This document shows, piece after piece, positions 36,219 to 46,715 of a DNA stretch of 64,000 bases. The stretch lies in NCBI RefSeq assembly GCF_016808095.1, contig NC_068970.1, positions 63,959,130 to 64,023,129 on the forward strand, written 5' to 3'. Below the pieces are notes generated by a model. That model did no database searches. It was not told the origin of the DNA and was given only the letters and a program-made list of their open reading frames with translations. A program made the position numbers and the translations under genes. The stretch comes from Vigna angularis. Lineage: Eukaryota; Streptophyta; Magnoliopsida; Fabales; Fabaceae. The first letter of the stretch is position 1. Each line of letters starts with the position of its first letter.

Positions 36219-39200
36219 TTATGACAAGATCACAGCACCCAGATACACTGCTCCGCAAAGAAAGATAAAAGATATCAAACCCCTGCAGAAAGAGTTAAGA
36301 ATTGGTCAAATAAACTAGTGAGTTCAATAACCTTTAGCATAAACAACACAGTAAACTCTCTGTAATAAGATATACTCACCAAATAACACCCCATCCAACA
36401 CCAGTACAAGGACAAGGGCACACTTCTGCAAATTTTTCTGCATCACTAGAATTTACTCTTCGGGAGATCAGATCATCGTATATATCTGCAATCTCATATT
36501 AAAGGGGTCTTAATATTTCATACAAAAAGTATATGTAACACCAAACCACCTTAATTCTTTATTTCCAAAAAACATACCGTATACTGAAAACAAGCTATTC
36601 ATCACTCCTGCATTTCAATGAAAATAAGTTATGTTTTCAATGAAAATGATCAAAGTAACCTTAACCTTCATCTTTAACCTGGGCAAGGAATTGGATAGGG
36701 ATTCTCTTAAGACAAACCCCTTGCCCCAACTAGGCTATAGTATCTCAATAGAGACACCAAATAATGTTCAAAAGAAAAGGTTGTTACTGTATTTACCTAT
36801 GAACAAAATAATGTACCGCAAGATTCGAACTTTGGTTGTCTCTTGCAAAATCCATATCACCCCAAGGAACACTATAAATCCTGAGACCTCAATATCCAAA
36901 CATAGAATATGTTGAAAAAAAGATGATACATTCATTATTTGTAACTCATAAAACTTTAGTATGAAAACACATAACTCACCAATACAAAGTCCCCGAAGAG
37001 TCCACTGCATGTAGAATTGAAGATCAAGAATAAAGGGTCAGTCATAATATAAGCCAGAGATAGCATAATGGATCAAAATCTCTCATTATCTCAGAAAATA
37101 GTTTCACTTTCACACACTGCCATAGAAATGCAAGGTGACAGGCAAGTATTTTATTACTGAATTTTAGCAATGATGGAAAATCATAATTCATTTTATCAAC
37201 AGGTTTGAATCTTCATAGTGACACGGATGCTTGAAACTGTTCAATCTGTTTCTAAATTTTCATATTCTGAATAGACATTGTAGCACGAAAGGAGAAAGAT
37301 CAAGGTTAAAAATAAGTGGCCAGAGTCCATCACCTACGTTTTTGGCAACGAAGAGAACAATAAGAAGAGCAGCAATAAAACAACCAGCAGCTATTCTGGC
37401 AGTAAGAAGTTTTGTGGATGCAAGTATCAATACCATGCCCCAGAAAGATGAACCAATATCTGAATTAACAATACATGGATAAAAAACAAATAAGATGAAA
37501 TGAAACCAAATATTTACAGAAACTAATAGCAATGTCATCACAGTATTCTACGAAAGCTATAAGCAGGATATACACATTAACTGCTACGCTGTATATGATA
37601 AGCAATAAGAGCAGAAATTATCACATTTATCAGAATAGATTTGATAATTTAGAATGCTATGTATGTTTTGCGTGAGAGCTGTAAATTAAATTAACACGTC
37701 AAGGTAAAAAAACTAAAATGTATAAGAAAAAATTGTTGACAATACATCCAGCTGGCAAGATAAACCAATATACGCCTCCACGTGTTTGGGTTGTTCCACC
37801 TTCATCTGCATGAACCTGTATTCCTTCTACCTGCAATTAAATGTCATGTCAAGGGTACTTAGCTATTCTTTGCTGAAAGCGATATACTTTTCTGATATTA
37901 AGAAGCAAAAGAAGATTACACAGGTATAGAACATCCATAATTAGTATTTTTGATACCAAACACTACAACAGAATGTGAGTATAAATTATTGCGAAGTGAT
38001 GGCAATATGGCATACTCATTTGATTAGCAAATGAGGAAAATTGAAAGAGAGGAAGAACCTCGGAACCAGGATATATCTGTCTTCAATCGCTTAAAAAACC
38101 AAAGAACTTGTAACCAAAGATACACTTGGGAAAAATGAAAATAAAAACTAGTTAGAGATGAGCTGCAGGAGTAAAAACAACCAGTTAACCTTAACTGACG
38201 TAAAATCCTATCTCTGAAATTGATATTTTTGGCACTAAGCAGATGAGTTTAGCCATTCAAACAAAAACATTTCAGATTTAAGTCACCTTCCATAAATGAG
38301 AAGAATTATCCCGCCCTTTTTAGTTTTGTGATTTTCAAGTTAAATGATAGAGTAAAGATTAAGAATACAAGTTCGGCACTGTGTTATAAGCTAAGTGTGG
38401 TAACATCAGACGAGGGAAAACAGAAATCTTAAAAACAAGAGATATTTGAGACAGATAGATCAAAATATACACTAAAAATCTGGTCAAATGATAAGCCAAA
38501 ACAAAAGTTATGTTCTCTTTCAATACTTAATCAACACAGAAATGTTAATCGAACAAACAAAAGCACCAATATTAAGCTCTTACATGACCGCAAGTGAGTT
38601 TACAAGCAATTGCATGGCTTGCCTCGTGAAGAAATACGGTAACAAGCTTAAAGGGTCTGAGTAACACTGTTCTCCATAGCTGAAAAATGTAGGAATTACA
38701 AAAAAGGTGGGTTTACAACGAAAATATAGGTAACATACTATTATTCACCGCATTTATAACAATACTAACATACCAGGAGTTTTGATACAATTACAAAATC
38801 CATCCAATAAATGTAGAATACTTGAGTGAACATTAAATTAATAAAACCACATAAACCATTCAGATTCAGGCATTGCAATAGCTATAAACATGCAGAATTA
38901 GGAGAGTTTATCCATAACCGATCTTAATTATGCTTAACTGAAGCAATTTAGGGTAGTAAGGAAAAAGAACATTCTTGGTAAGCTTGAATCGTTGACTTTG
39001 GAAATAGCAATTCAAATTTAGAAAGGTAGCACCAGAATATACCCATTTACAAAAAGGCATTTCATTTTGTTTCAAAGCAGCACAATGTCCCAAAAGATCT
39101 TACCCAAAAGAAAAAAGTTCCCAACTTGGGTCTTACCAGGAGTGGGGTATGTTTAGTGGATCCAATGCAAAAAGTAAAAGAAAGGTGGGAGAGGAGAAGG

Positions 39201-39301
39201 GTACATACCGCAAGTATAACGACAGTGCAGACACCGACAGTGACCAGAAACACCACCTGTTCGTGGTTGCAGCAGTTGTTGAGCTCCCAGTTCGGTTTCA
39301 T
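36219..39301 (-). CDS. Peptidase M50B-like integral membrane protein
   Basis: Nine exons on the minus strand: 39301-39209, 38679-38584, 37830-37746, 37459-37338, 37004-36980, 36880-36797, 36607-36578, 36485-36380 and 36282-36219. All are GT-AG, giving 234 residues. The zinc-protease motif HExxH is present as H49-E50-A-S-H53, within VTVFLHEASHAIAC. Hydrophobic segments flank it (residues about 16-33) and recur through the chain (GSSFWGMVLILAS, CFIAALLIVLFVA, GFIVFLGVIWIL, YIILFIGVMNSL, LISFIFLCGAVYLG), so it is a multi-pass membrane protein. M50 proteases cut substrates within the membrane (site-2-protease type). Here the third zinc ligand is not certain, though the YDIYDD stretch in the penultimate helix region is a candidate. 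This small plant family is conserved but little studied, and its substrate is unknown. Start is the ATG at 39301, since the frame upstream has only TTG. Confidence 0.9.
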
Positions 39302-39782
39302 CAAGTAAAATTGCAAGAAAGAAAGAATGAATGAATAAATGAAAGTTGATTCTTATGCTTCTTGGGATCTGCAAAACGGTAATGCAGTCATAAAAGAGAT
39401 GATTGATTTGTTTGCTTCAATCTTCCCAATGAAGTTGGTGACAGCTGAATGAGGCTGGATTTGGATCAAAATTAGAAATTTTTAACACTCTGAATCAACG
39501 TTGCTCTTCTTCTCTGCTCAAGTATTGGTGGATAGCAGAGATAGCTAGCAGTGTACAACAGACTCTGTCAAACCTTTTGTGTCAGACTTCTTTCATTTTT
39601 TTCAGCACAAGTTCACTTTTCTTTCTTAAATAGATCAACATTTCTTATAGTTTTTAGCTAGCACTTATATAACACATATTCAAATTTTTAATTTAATAAA
39701 AATAATTAATTATATCTAATTATATTTTATGAGAATAATGGGTATACTTGGTTATTTTTCATAATTAAAAATATATGTTTGC

Positions 39783-39788
<6 letters not shown>

Positions 39789-39832
<44 letters not shown>
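39789..39832. repeat. (TA)22 microsatellite
   Basis: A TA array of about 44 bases that runs into GTATGTGTGTGTA. It lies between two divergently transcribed genes. Confidence 0.93.
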
Positions 39833-39844
<12 letters not shown>

Positions 39845-40873
39845 ACCGTATTAATTAATTAATTTGTTATTAGTATTGAATATTAAAAATAAAAACTTTA
39901 ATTTGAGCAAGTTTCAACGGGCACCTTGATAATGTTGACTGGTCAATGGACTATAATTGCTTTATAAACTTTTAAGTTTATACTTAATACTGTTGTTATT
40001 ATATACTTAAAATACTTATTTAATAATTTGATGATTTAATTATAAAATAAAATTTCAAATAAGCAAATTGCAAACCTGTATTTATTATTGACACCATATT
40101 TTCCCTAGAGTAAATAAGTTGCCATCGACTTGTACTGCTGTGATATAATATATTTTTCAGTTTTAAAAATAAGCACATTTTTATTTTATTTAGGAAACAG
40201 ATTGCAATTTAATATTTATTTGTATTTATTTAAAAATTTATGGTTAGTTCAGATTTCATTTTTAATTACAATTCATATATGTTTGCAATGACTTTTACCA
40301 AAAGAAAAAATTAAATGAAATATTTATAATAAAAAATAAAAAAGCAACGTATTTTGCGCATACTATCACATGGAATTTTGATCTTAACTAAAAGGAGTCA
40401 TAATATTTTGATAACCTTATATTATAATAATAATATAATGATATGATATTTTTAAAAAATTTCTTATCGATTTATATATTCATTTTTTTCATAATTACTC
40501 GTCAATTGTAAATGAAATAACGGTTGTAAAAATATTTTTATTAAAGTAAAAATAATATAAAAAATTTCTTGATGATAAAATTACACTTATAATAATATGT
40601 TAAAAAATAAAAATAAAATTATAATAAAATTCATCAAAACAGTATTTTACGTTATAAAAATAAAGAACAAATAAAAATATTAACTGTAAAACAAATGAAT
40701 AGGTATTAATTATAAGATAACTGCTGAAAAAAATAAAAGCAATTAAACACAATATATGACGATAAATGAGTAATATTGAAAACCAAAGCAGTAAATATCT
40801 AAACCGTGCTATTTATGCGTAATATATGTGTAGAGTGAAGAAAGGAAAACACTGCAATTAACCGACGTAAAAA

Positions 40874-40995
40874 CGCGCTATGAAACTTAATCGAATGCGA
40901 TGAATATGATGAAGGGAAACTTCAAAGAAATAACACGAATTACGCGTAATTTATAACCAGTAACATAGTTTTGATGATAATAATTCCTATATAAA
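40874..40995 (+). promoter_or_regulatory. CGCG elements and TATA box of the Ca2+-ATPase gene
   Basis: ACGCGC lies at 40873-40878. A perfect 14-base palindrome AATTACGCGTAATT lies at 40938-40951, and TATATAAA at 40988-40995, about 140 bases before the first ATG (41136). CGCG cores are known targets of calmodulin-binding CAMTA activators, which would suit a Ca2+-pump gene. Their function here is inferred. Confidence 0.4.
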
Positions 40996-41135
40996 TTACC
41001 CGTGATGATCACATTGTTGCTTCGTCTTCAGATCCTTGAATCTCACTGAGAGTTTTGACAGAATCTCAGTACTTTTTTTCCTGTCACATCAGATATAGTA
41101 CTGGTTTTTTCTTGTTTGACAAGAGTCTTTTGAGC

Positions 41136-44101
41136 ATGGTCAAACCCTACACGTCCTCCATGACATGCAAGAAGAGGTGGAGAATGGCTTTGAATGCCAT
41201 CTCTTTCGTTCTTCATGTCTCCAACAAAGCTTTCAAATTTCAAACTCCAAGGCTCTTGCGCTCATTCTCGTATCTGGCCATTGATGTTGAACAAGACCAC
41301 GAGCATACCCCACGTGAGAAACCCTTCGACGTTGATCCCGATCTTCTCAGTCACATGGTAAGGGACAAGACGCTCGAGTCTCTCACCCAGTTTGGAGGCG
41401 TCAAGGAACTCGCTTCACTTCTTGAAACCGATGTAAAGGGTGGCGTAAGCGACAGCAAGGATGATCTTGATCACCGAAGACGTGTCTTAACATGTTCACC
41501 AAACCTCCATCTAAAGGTTTTTTTTCTTTTGTTCTTGAATCTTTTAAGGACACCACTATTATCATCCTTTTGGCTTGTGCTCTGCTTTCTCTTGGCTTTG
41601 GGATCAAGCAGCATGGATGGAAGGAGGGCTGGTACGATGGAGGAAGCATCATATTGGCGGTTATTCTCGTCATTGTTGTCTCTTCCGTGAGCAACTTCAA
41701 TCAATCTAGACAGTTCCAGAAGCTTTCTGCGAAGAGTGAAAACATTGGAGTCGAAGTAGTACGAGGTGGTCGACGCCGAAGCGTGTCAATCTTTGATGTG
41801 GTGGTTGGTGACATTGCGTACCTGAAGATCGGTGATCAGGTTCCAGCTGATGGAGTGCTTTTGGAAGGGTATTCGTTGAAGGTGGACGAATCTAGCATGA
41901 CGGGGGAGAGTGATCACGTTCACGTGAACGCTGACACAAACCCTTTCTTGTTATCTGGCACAAAGATCAGTGATGGTTTTGCATACATGCTTGTCACTTC
42001 TGTGGGCGTGAACACTGCCTGGGGTGAAATGATGGGTTCGATAGCGAGAGAGGTTAATGAGGAGACACCTTTGCAAGTGCGTCTTAATAAATTGACTTCT
42101 GCTATCGGCAAGGTTGGGCTGTTGGTGGCTGCGCTTGTTTTGGTGGTATCTATGATACGTTACTTCACAGGAAGTACCAGAGATGATTTTGGTAACCGAG
42201 AATTCGTTGGGAGGAAGACAAAGTTTGATGATGTTATGAATGCGGTTGTGGGGATTGTTGCTGCGGCTGTGACAATTGTGGTGGTGGCTATTCCAGAAGG
42301 GTTGCCTCTGGCTGTTACTTTGACTTTGGCTTATTCCATGAAGAAAATGATGCGGGATAATGCTATGGTTAGGAGAATCTCTGCTTGTGAGACAATGGGG
42401 TCAGCAACAACAATCTGCACTGATAAAACTGGTACTCTTACGATGAATGAGATGCAGGTGACTGAGGTTTGGGTGGGAAAAGAGGAAATAGCAGAAGGTG
42501 CGTATTTGGCACCGAGTTTAGTACAATTATTGAAAGAAGGAATTGGGTTGAATACCGCAGGAAGCGTTTACCAGACCCAACAAACGTCTCCGCCCGAAAT
42601 TTCAGGTAGTCCAACTGAGAAAGCATTGCTTTCTTGGGCTGTTGTGGATTTGGGGATGGACATTGATCTTGTGAAGCAGCATTGTGAAATCATTCATGTG
42701 GAGACGTTTAATTCTGAGAAAAAGAGAAGTGGGATTTTGATGAGGGAGAAGAGAGGGAGCAACAGGATCGTTACACATTGGAAGGGTGCTGCTGAGATGA
42801 TATTGGCTATGTGTTCAAGTTATTATGGCCGGTCAGGGGAAATCATGATCTTTAATGGTGAAGAAAGGGTTCAGATTGAGAACATTGTGAAGGGCATGGC
42901 TACCAATAGTTTGCGATGCATTGCCTTTGCCCAAAAGAGCTCCAATGGGCAGGTCTGTGAAAAGCTTGAAGAGACAGAACTAACACTGTTGGGAATACTT
43001 GGATTGAAAGACCCTTGTAGGCCAGGAGTTGAAGCAGCAGTTGAATCATGTAGGAATGCTGGAGTGAAGATCAAGATGATCACCGGAGATAATGTGCACA
43101 CAGCGAAGGCCATAGCCTCTGAATGCGGGATTCTTGATCCTAGTGAAGAATTGGATGAAGATGCTGTGGTTGAAGGGTTTCAATTCAGAAATTACTCGCA
43201 TGAGGAAAGAATGGATAAGATTGACAGAATCAGGGTCATGGCCAGATCATCTCCATTTGACAAGCTTCTGATGGTTCAATGTTTAAAGCAGAAGGGTAAT
43301 GTGGTGGCAGTCACAGGTGATGGCACAAATGACGCACCTGCTCTAAAAGAAGCAGATATTGGACTTTCCATGGGAATAGAAGGCACTGAAGTGGCAAAGG
43401 AGAGCTCAGATATTGTTATCCTTGACGACAATTTCTCTTCTGTGGTTACAGTAATCAGATGGGGAAGATGTGTGTACAAAAACATTCAGAAGTTCATTCA
43501 GTTTCAGCTCACAGTTAATGTTGCTGCACTGGTCATAAACTTTGTAGCTGCAGTTTCTTCTGGTAAAGTGCCTCTTACAGCAGTCCAGCTTTTGTGGGTA
43601 AACCTGATAATGGATACCCTTGGAGCTTTGGCTTTAGCCACCGAGGAACCTACTGATGATCTCATGAAGATGCCACCTGTAGGTAGAGTTGAGCCACTGA
43701 TAACTAGAGTTATGTGGAGGAACCTGATTTCACAGGCATTGTACCAGGTTATGGTGTTGCTGGTTTTAGAATTCAGGGGAAGATCAATCTTTGATGTTAC
43801 TGAGAAGGTGAAGAACACCATTATCTTCAATTCTTTTGTCCTCTGCCAAGTGTTCAATGAGTTCAATGCAAGGGAGCTGGAGAAGAAGAACATATTTAAG
43901 GGACTTGGTAAGAATAGGTTGTTCATTGTAATTGTGAGCCTAACTGTTGTTCTTCAGCTAGTGATGGTTGAGTTTCTGAAAAAGTTTGCCAATACTGAGA
44001 GATTGACTTGGGAGCAATGGGGTGTTTGTGTTAGCATTGGAGCTTTGTCTTGGCCAATTGGTGTGCTGGTGAAGTGTATCCCAGTTGTTCGCAAGAAGTA
44101 G
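41136..44101 (+). CDS. Plasma-membrane-type Ca2+-ATPase, ACA12/ACA13-like, broken by a frameshift near the N-terminus
   Basis: Intronless, as usual for ACA12/13. The first frame (ATG 41136 to about 41488) encodes 118 residues. It has a basic/aromatic calmodulin-binding region (KKRWRMALNAIS) and the conserved GGVKELASLLETDVKGG and HRRRV. The second frame (from ATG 41492 to the TAG at 44099-44101) encodes 869 residues with everything else: ten expected membrane segments, TGES, PEGLP, the phosphorylated Asp in DKTGTLT (residue 311 of this frame), KGAAE, TGDN and GDGTNDAPALKEAD, ending GVLVKCIPVVRKK. The family joins HRRRV to FTKPP through FGSN-like residues. Observed bases fit loss of exactly seven bases (41488/41489). 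ACA pumps export Ca2+ and are held inactive by the calmodulin-binding N-terminus. The locus is either a recent pseudogene, a source of a truncated deregulated pump, or an assembly error. A spliced rescue is not visible. Confidence 0.85.
41481..41494 (+). other. Frameshift junction in the Ca2+-ATPase gene
   Basis: Here CGT GTC TT is followed directly by AAC ATG TTC. In related pumps Arg-Val is followed by Phe-Gly-Ser-Asn and then the FxKPP segment. Inserting seven bases of the form TGGNTCN between 41488 and 41489 would restore both frame and the conserved residues. That makes a 7-base deletion the simplest explanation. Confidence 0.75.
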
Positions 44102-44754
44102 TAGGTCAAGCCAGTACGTTATTTTTTGATTTCATATATATATTTTTCTTTTTGCAGTGCTATTTTATAGTCTTTTTTTACTTCTTTATTTTGTATATAG
44201 TGATCTAAAAATTAAAGGGCCTACCTGTGGAAAAATTATAGCATTGTCATTCATGCAAGTGGATTTTGCTATTATTGGATTTGGATTAACGAAACGCATT
44301 AATTTCATCCCAAACTTATCTTTATTAGTTTGTTTTATAATATTTCAGAATGTTTACTCAAATGAGTAGTTCACAAATGATGATAGAGGTTGACTGTTCT
44401 TTCAAAGACGGATAGGAATGAGGTAACTTAGAAAGGGAATGACTGTTGAAGAGTTTTTACATTTTGTAAAAAGTAACTTGTAAAGCAGGTCAAAATTTAA
44501 GCCACAAATATTTGTAGTGGAAGTTAGAAAAAGGAAAATATTATCCGCAACACCTAAATTTTTTAATTTATTTTGATACTATTTATATTTATTTTTTATT
44601 TTCTTTTTCTTAAAAAAAAAATAAAAAATTTTACGTTTTCTAGACCGTTTTATCCTTATACATATGTCAAATGAAAATAAAAGTATTTCGTGATACCATT
44701 TCTCATAAAAAAAACTGAGGTCTAACAAATAATTTTTGATATTTTCCCCTCATC

Positions 44755-45035
44755 TTTTCTTCATTCCTTCGTCTTACCTACCAAATATTCATGTTTTATT
44801 TATGAGAAATAATATTTTATATACACCTTTCTTTATATTTATTTAATATTATCTCCTTTTTCTTTTAAAGTTTTTATTCTCTTTTCTTGGGATATTTATC
44901 TTTTCTTCCTCTTATCTATCACGTATTCATATTTTATTTATGAAAAATAATATTTTATATACATAATTTTTTTATATTTATTTAATATTATCTTCTCTTT
45001 TTTTTTTTCAAGTTGTACTCTCTTTTATTGAAGAA
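44755..45035. repeat. Tandem duplication, period ~138 bp
   Basis: The first copy has CTTACCTACCAAATATTCATG at about 44773, and the second CTTATCTATCACGTATTCAT at about 44911. Both continue into TTTTATTTATGA(G/A)AAATAATATTTTATATACA and TTTATATTTATTTAATATTA. The copies are clearly diverged, so the duplication is not recent. Confidence 0.75.
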
Positions 45036-45549
45036 TTATAAAAATTTATTATTTTATGATATTTTATCCTTATTAAATATGTCTAAATGCATAATATTTT
45101 AGATTTAAAAAAAGTGAATAAATAAATATATATTTTTTATTTAAATATATGTTATAATGAAATATATATATGGAAAGAAATTTTTAATTGAATAAAACAA
45201 AATTCTTTTATAATATTGCATAAATTTCATATTAATAATTAGTAATTATTTATTTTTTAGTGTTGGTATGTTCTGTTTTATTATAATAATTATTAGTAAA
45301 AATATAGAATTTAAATTTACATTATCTAGAAAAATTTTCTTATGAAATTAATAATATATGTAATAATTACTTATTTATTTTATATTTATTAATAATTAAG
45401 CATTATTTTGTGTTGTTTTAATAAAAAAAATAGAATTTAAATCGGATATGATTATTTTATAGAAAAGTAAAATATCAAATGATGGTTAATAGTAACTAGA
45501 TATTAAAAAGAAGATAAATGCACATAAAACAAACCTTCAAATGATTAGT

Positions 45550-45630
45550 TACATACTTTAGATCAAGCATTTTATGAATATTCTAAAAAATAAATTAGGT
45601 ACATGCTTTAAATCAAGCATTTTATGAATA
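45550..45630. repeat. Short tandem duplication, period 50 bp
   Basis: TACATACTTTAGATCAAGCA at 45550 and TACATGCTTTAAATCAAGCA at 45600 are both followed by TTTTATGAATA. Confidence 0.8.
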
Positions 45631-46715
45631 ATAGTGGGTTTAGCAAAGAAAAAGCAAATATTGATGAATAATTCCTTTTGTCCATCTGCCTGCTATGTAC
45701 TTAGTTATGAGGCCCTTTAGCCTAATGTGTTTGTGCCGATAATCTCCCATTTTATAAGCCTCAAATTGAGAAGTTTCGCTGTAGACATTCCAAAATCAAA
45801 TTTTGGTATTCAGCATCTCAGACTAGCCATCTTTTAGAAGGTATGATTAAAAGATCATCAATTCCTAATGAAATGGATGTAGCCGTAGCTTGGCAGAATT
45901 CCATAATCTTGACTTGATACAGGATATGTGATGTATATGTCATTTCAAAGTGATCTATTAATCTGCTAATAAGTCGTTTAATAGTAGTTCCACCTATTGC
46001 TTTATTGTGAAACATTAGATTTGTTCGTTCTACCATAAGTACCTCCCTATTTCAATCACTGGGATTCATTCAGTTCAGTTGAACGATGAATTTGAGGTGC
46101 ACATATTTAAGTTTAGGTGGTTATTATAAAAATTTTAAATTATTTATCAATTAAAAAAGTAAAAAAAGAAAATAATTACTTACGGAATATTAATATTGTT
46201 TTTCGTATAAGAAGTTATTGCCATCCATTAAAGTTTTAAAGTTTAAAATTTAATATTTTGTCCATGTTAGTAATGTCGAAGAGAATATAATGCTAATTTC
46301 AAAATATTTTGGAAGAAACCAAAGATTTTATTTACGAAATAAGATTGAAAATATACCATTCACGTTTTACATTCCTGTATATGCTTCATATAACTCGTTG
46401 ATTTGATTGGGAAATTTTAAAAAAGAAAATAGGAAAACAGTGAAAAAATTGTAAATTGCTAACTTTAAAACGAGGTTGGTGCGAGGTCGTCAAATCAAAC
46501 AAATTAACAAAAAAACAGAATAATAACTAAAATTACCATTTTTGTCCTCGCGAGAAACCAAAATAACATGGCATCCGCTGATCTGTTATTGTGTTCCGAA
46601 GCCGCCATTGGCGAGGATTCGGCGAAGCTAAACTGAGAGTGGAACTGCATCCGCAGTAAAACGCATAACACAAAAACAATATATTCAATTCTTATTCTGC
46701 GGAAGGAAAAGTGAG

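Larger units (their letters stand above)
39302..41135. other. Divergent intergenic region between M50B-like and Ca2+-ATPase genes, with (TA)n
   Basis: It holds the leaders and promoters of two genes pointing away from each other. A (TA)22 array lies at 39789-39832 and runs on into GTATGTGTGTGTA. AT-rich otherwise. Confidence 0.5.
44102..46715. other. Intergenic DNA with two local duplications
   Basis: The segment holds the Ca2+-ATPase 3'-UTR, a ~138-base tandem duplication (44755-45035) and a 50-base-period pair (45550-45630). The last ~200 bases are the promoter/leader of the AMSH gene. No other gene is recognised. Confidence 0.5.

Noticed and set aside
41443..41516. A GTAAGC...AAAG intron that might bridge the Ca2+-ATPase frameshift
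   Set aside because: Donor and acceptor phases do not join the two frames. The intron would be only 74 bases, would delete the conserved HRRR...KPPSKG segment, and relatives are intronless here.
41401..41704. Two minus-strand open frames of 77-99 codons opposite the Ca2+-ATPase
   Set aside because: They are antisense shadows of a real coding sequence.
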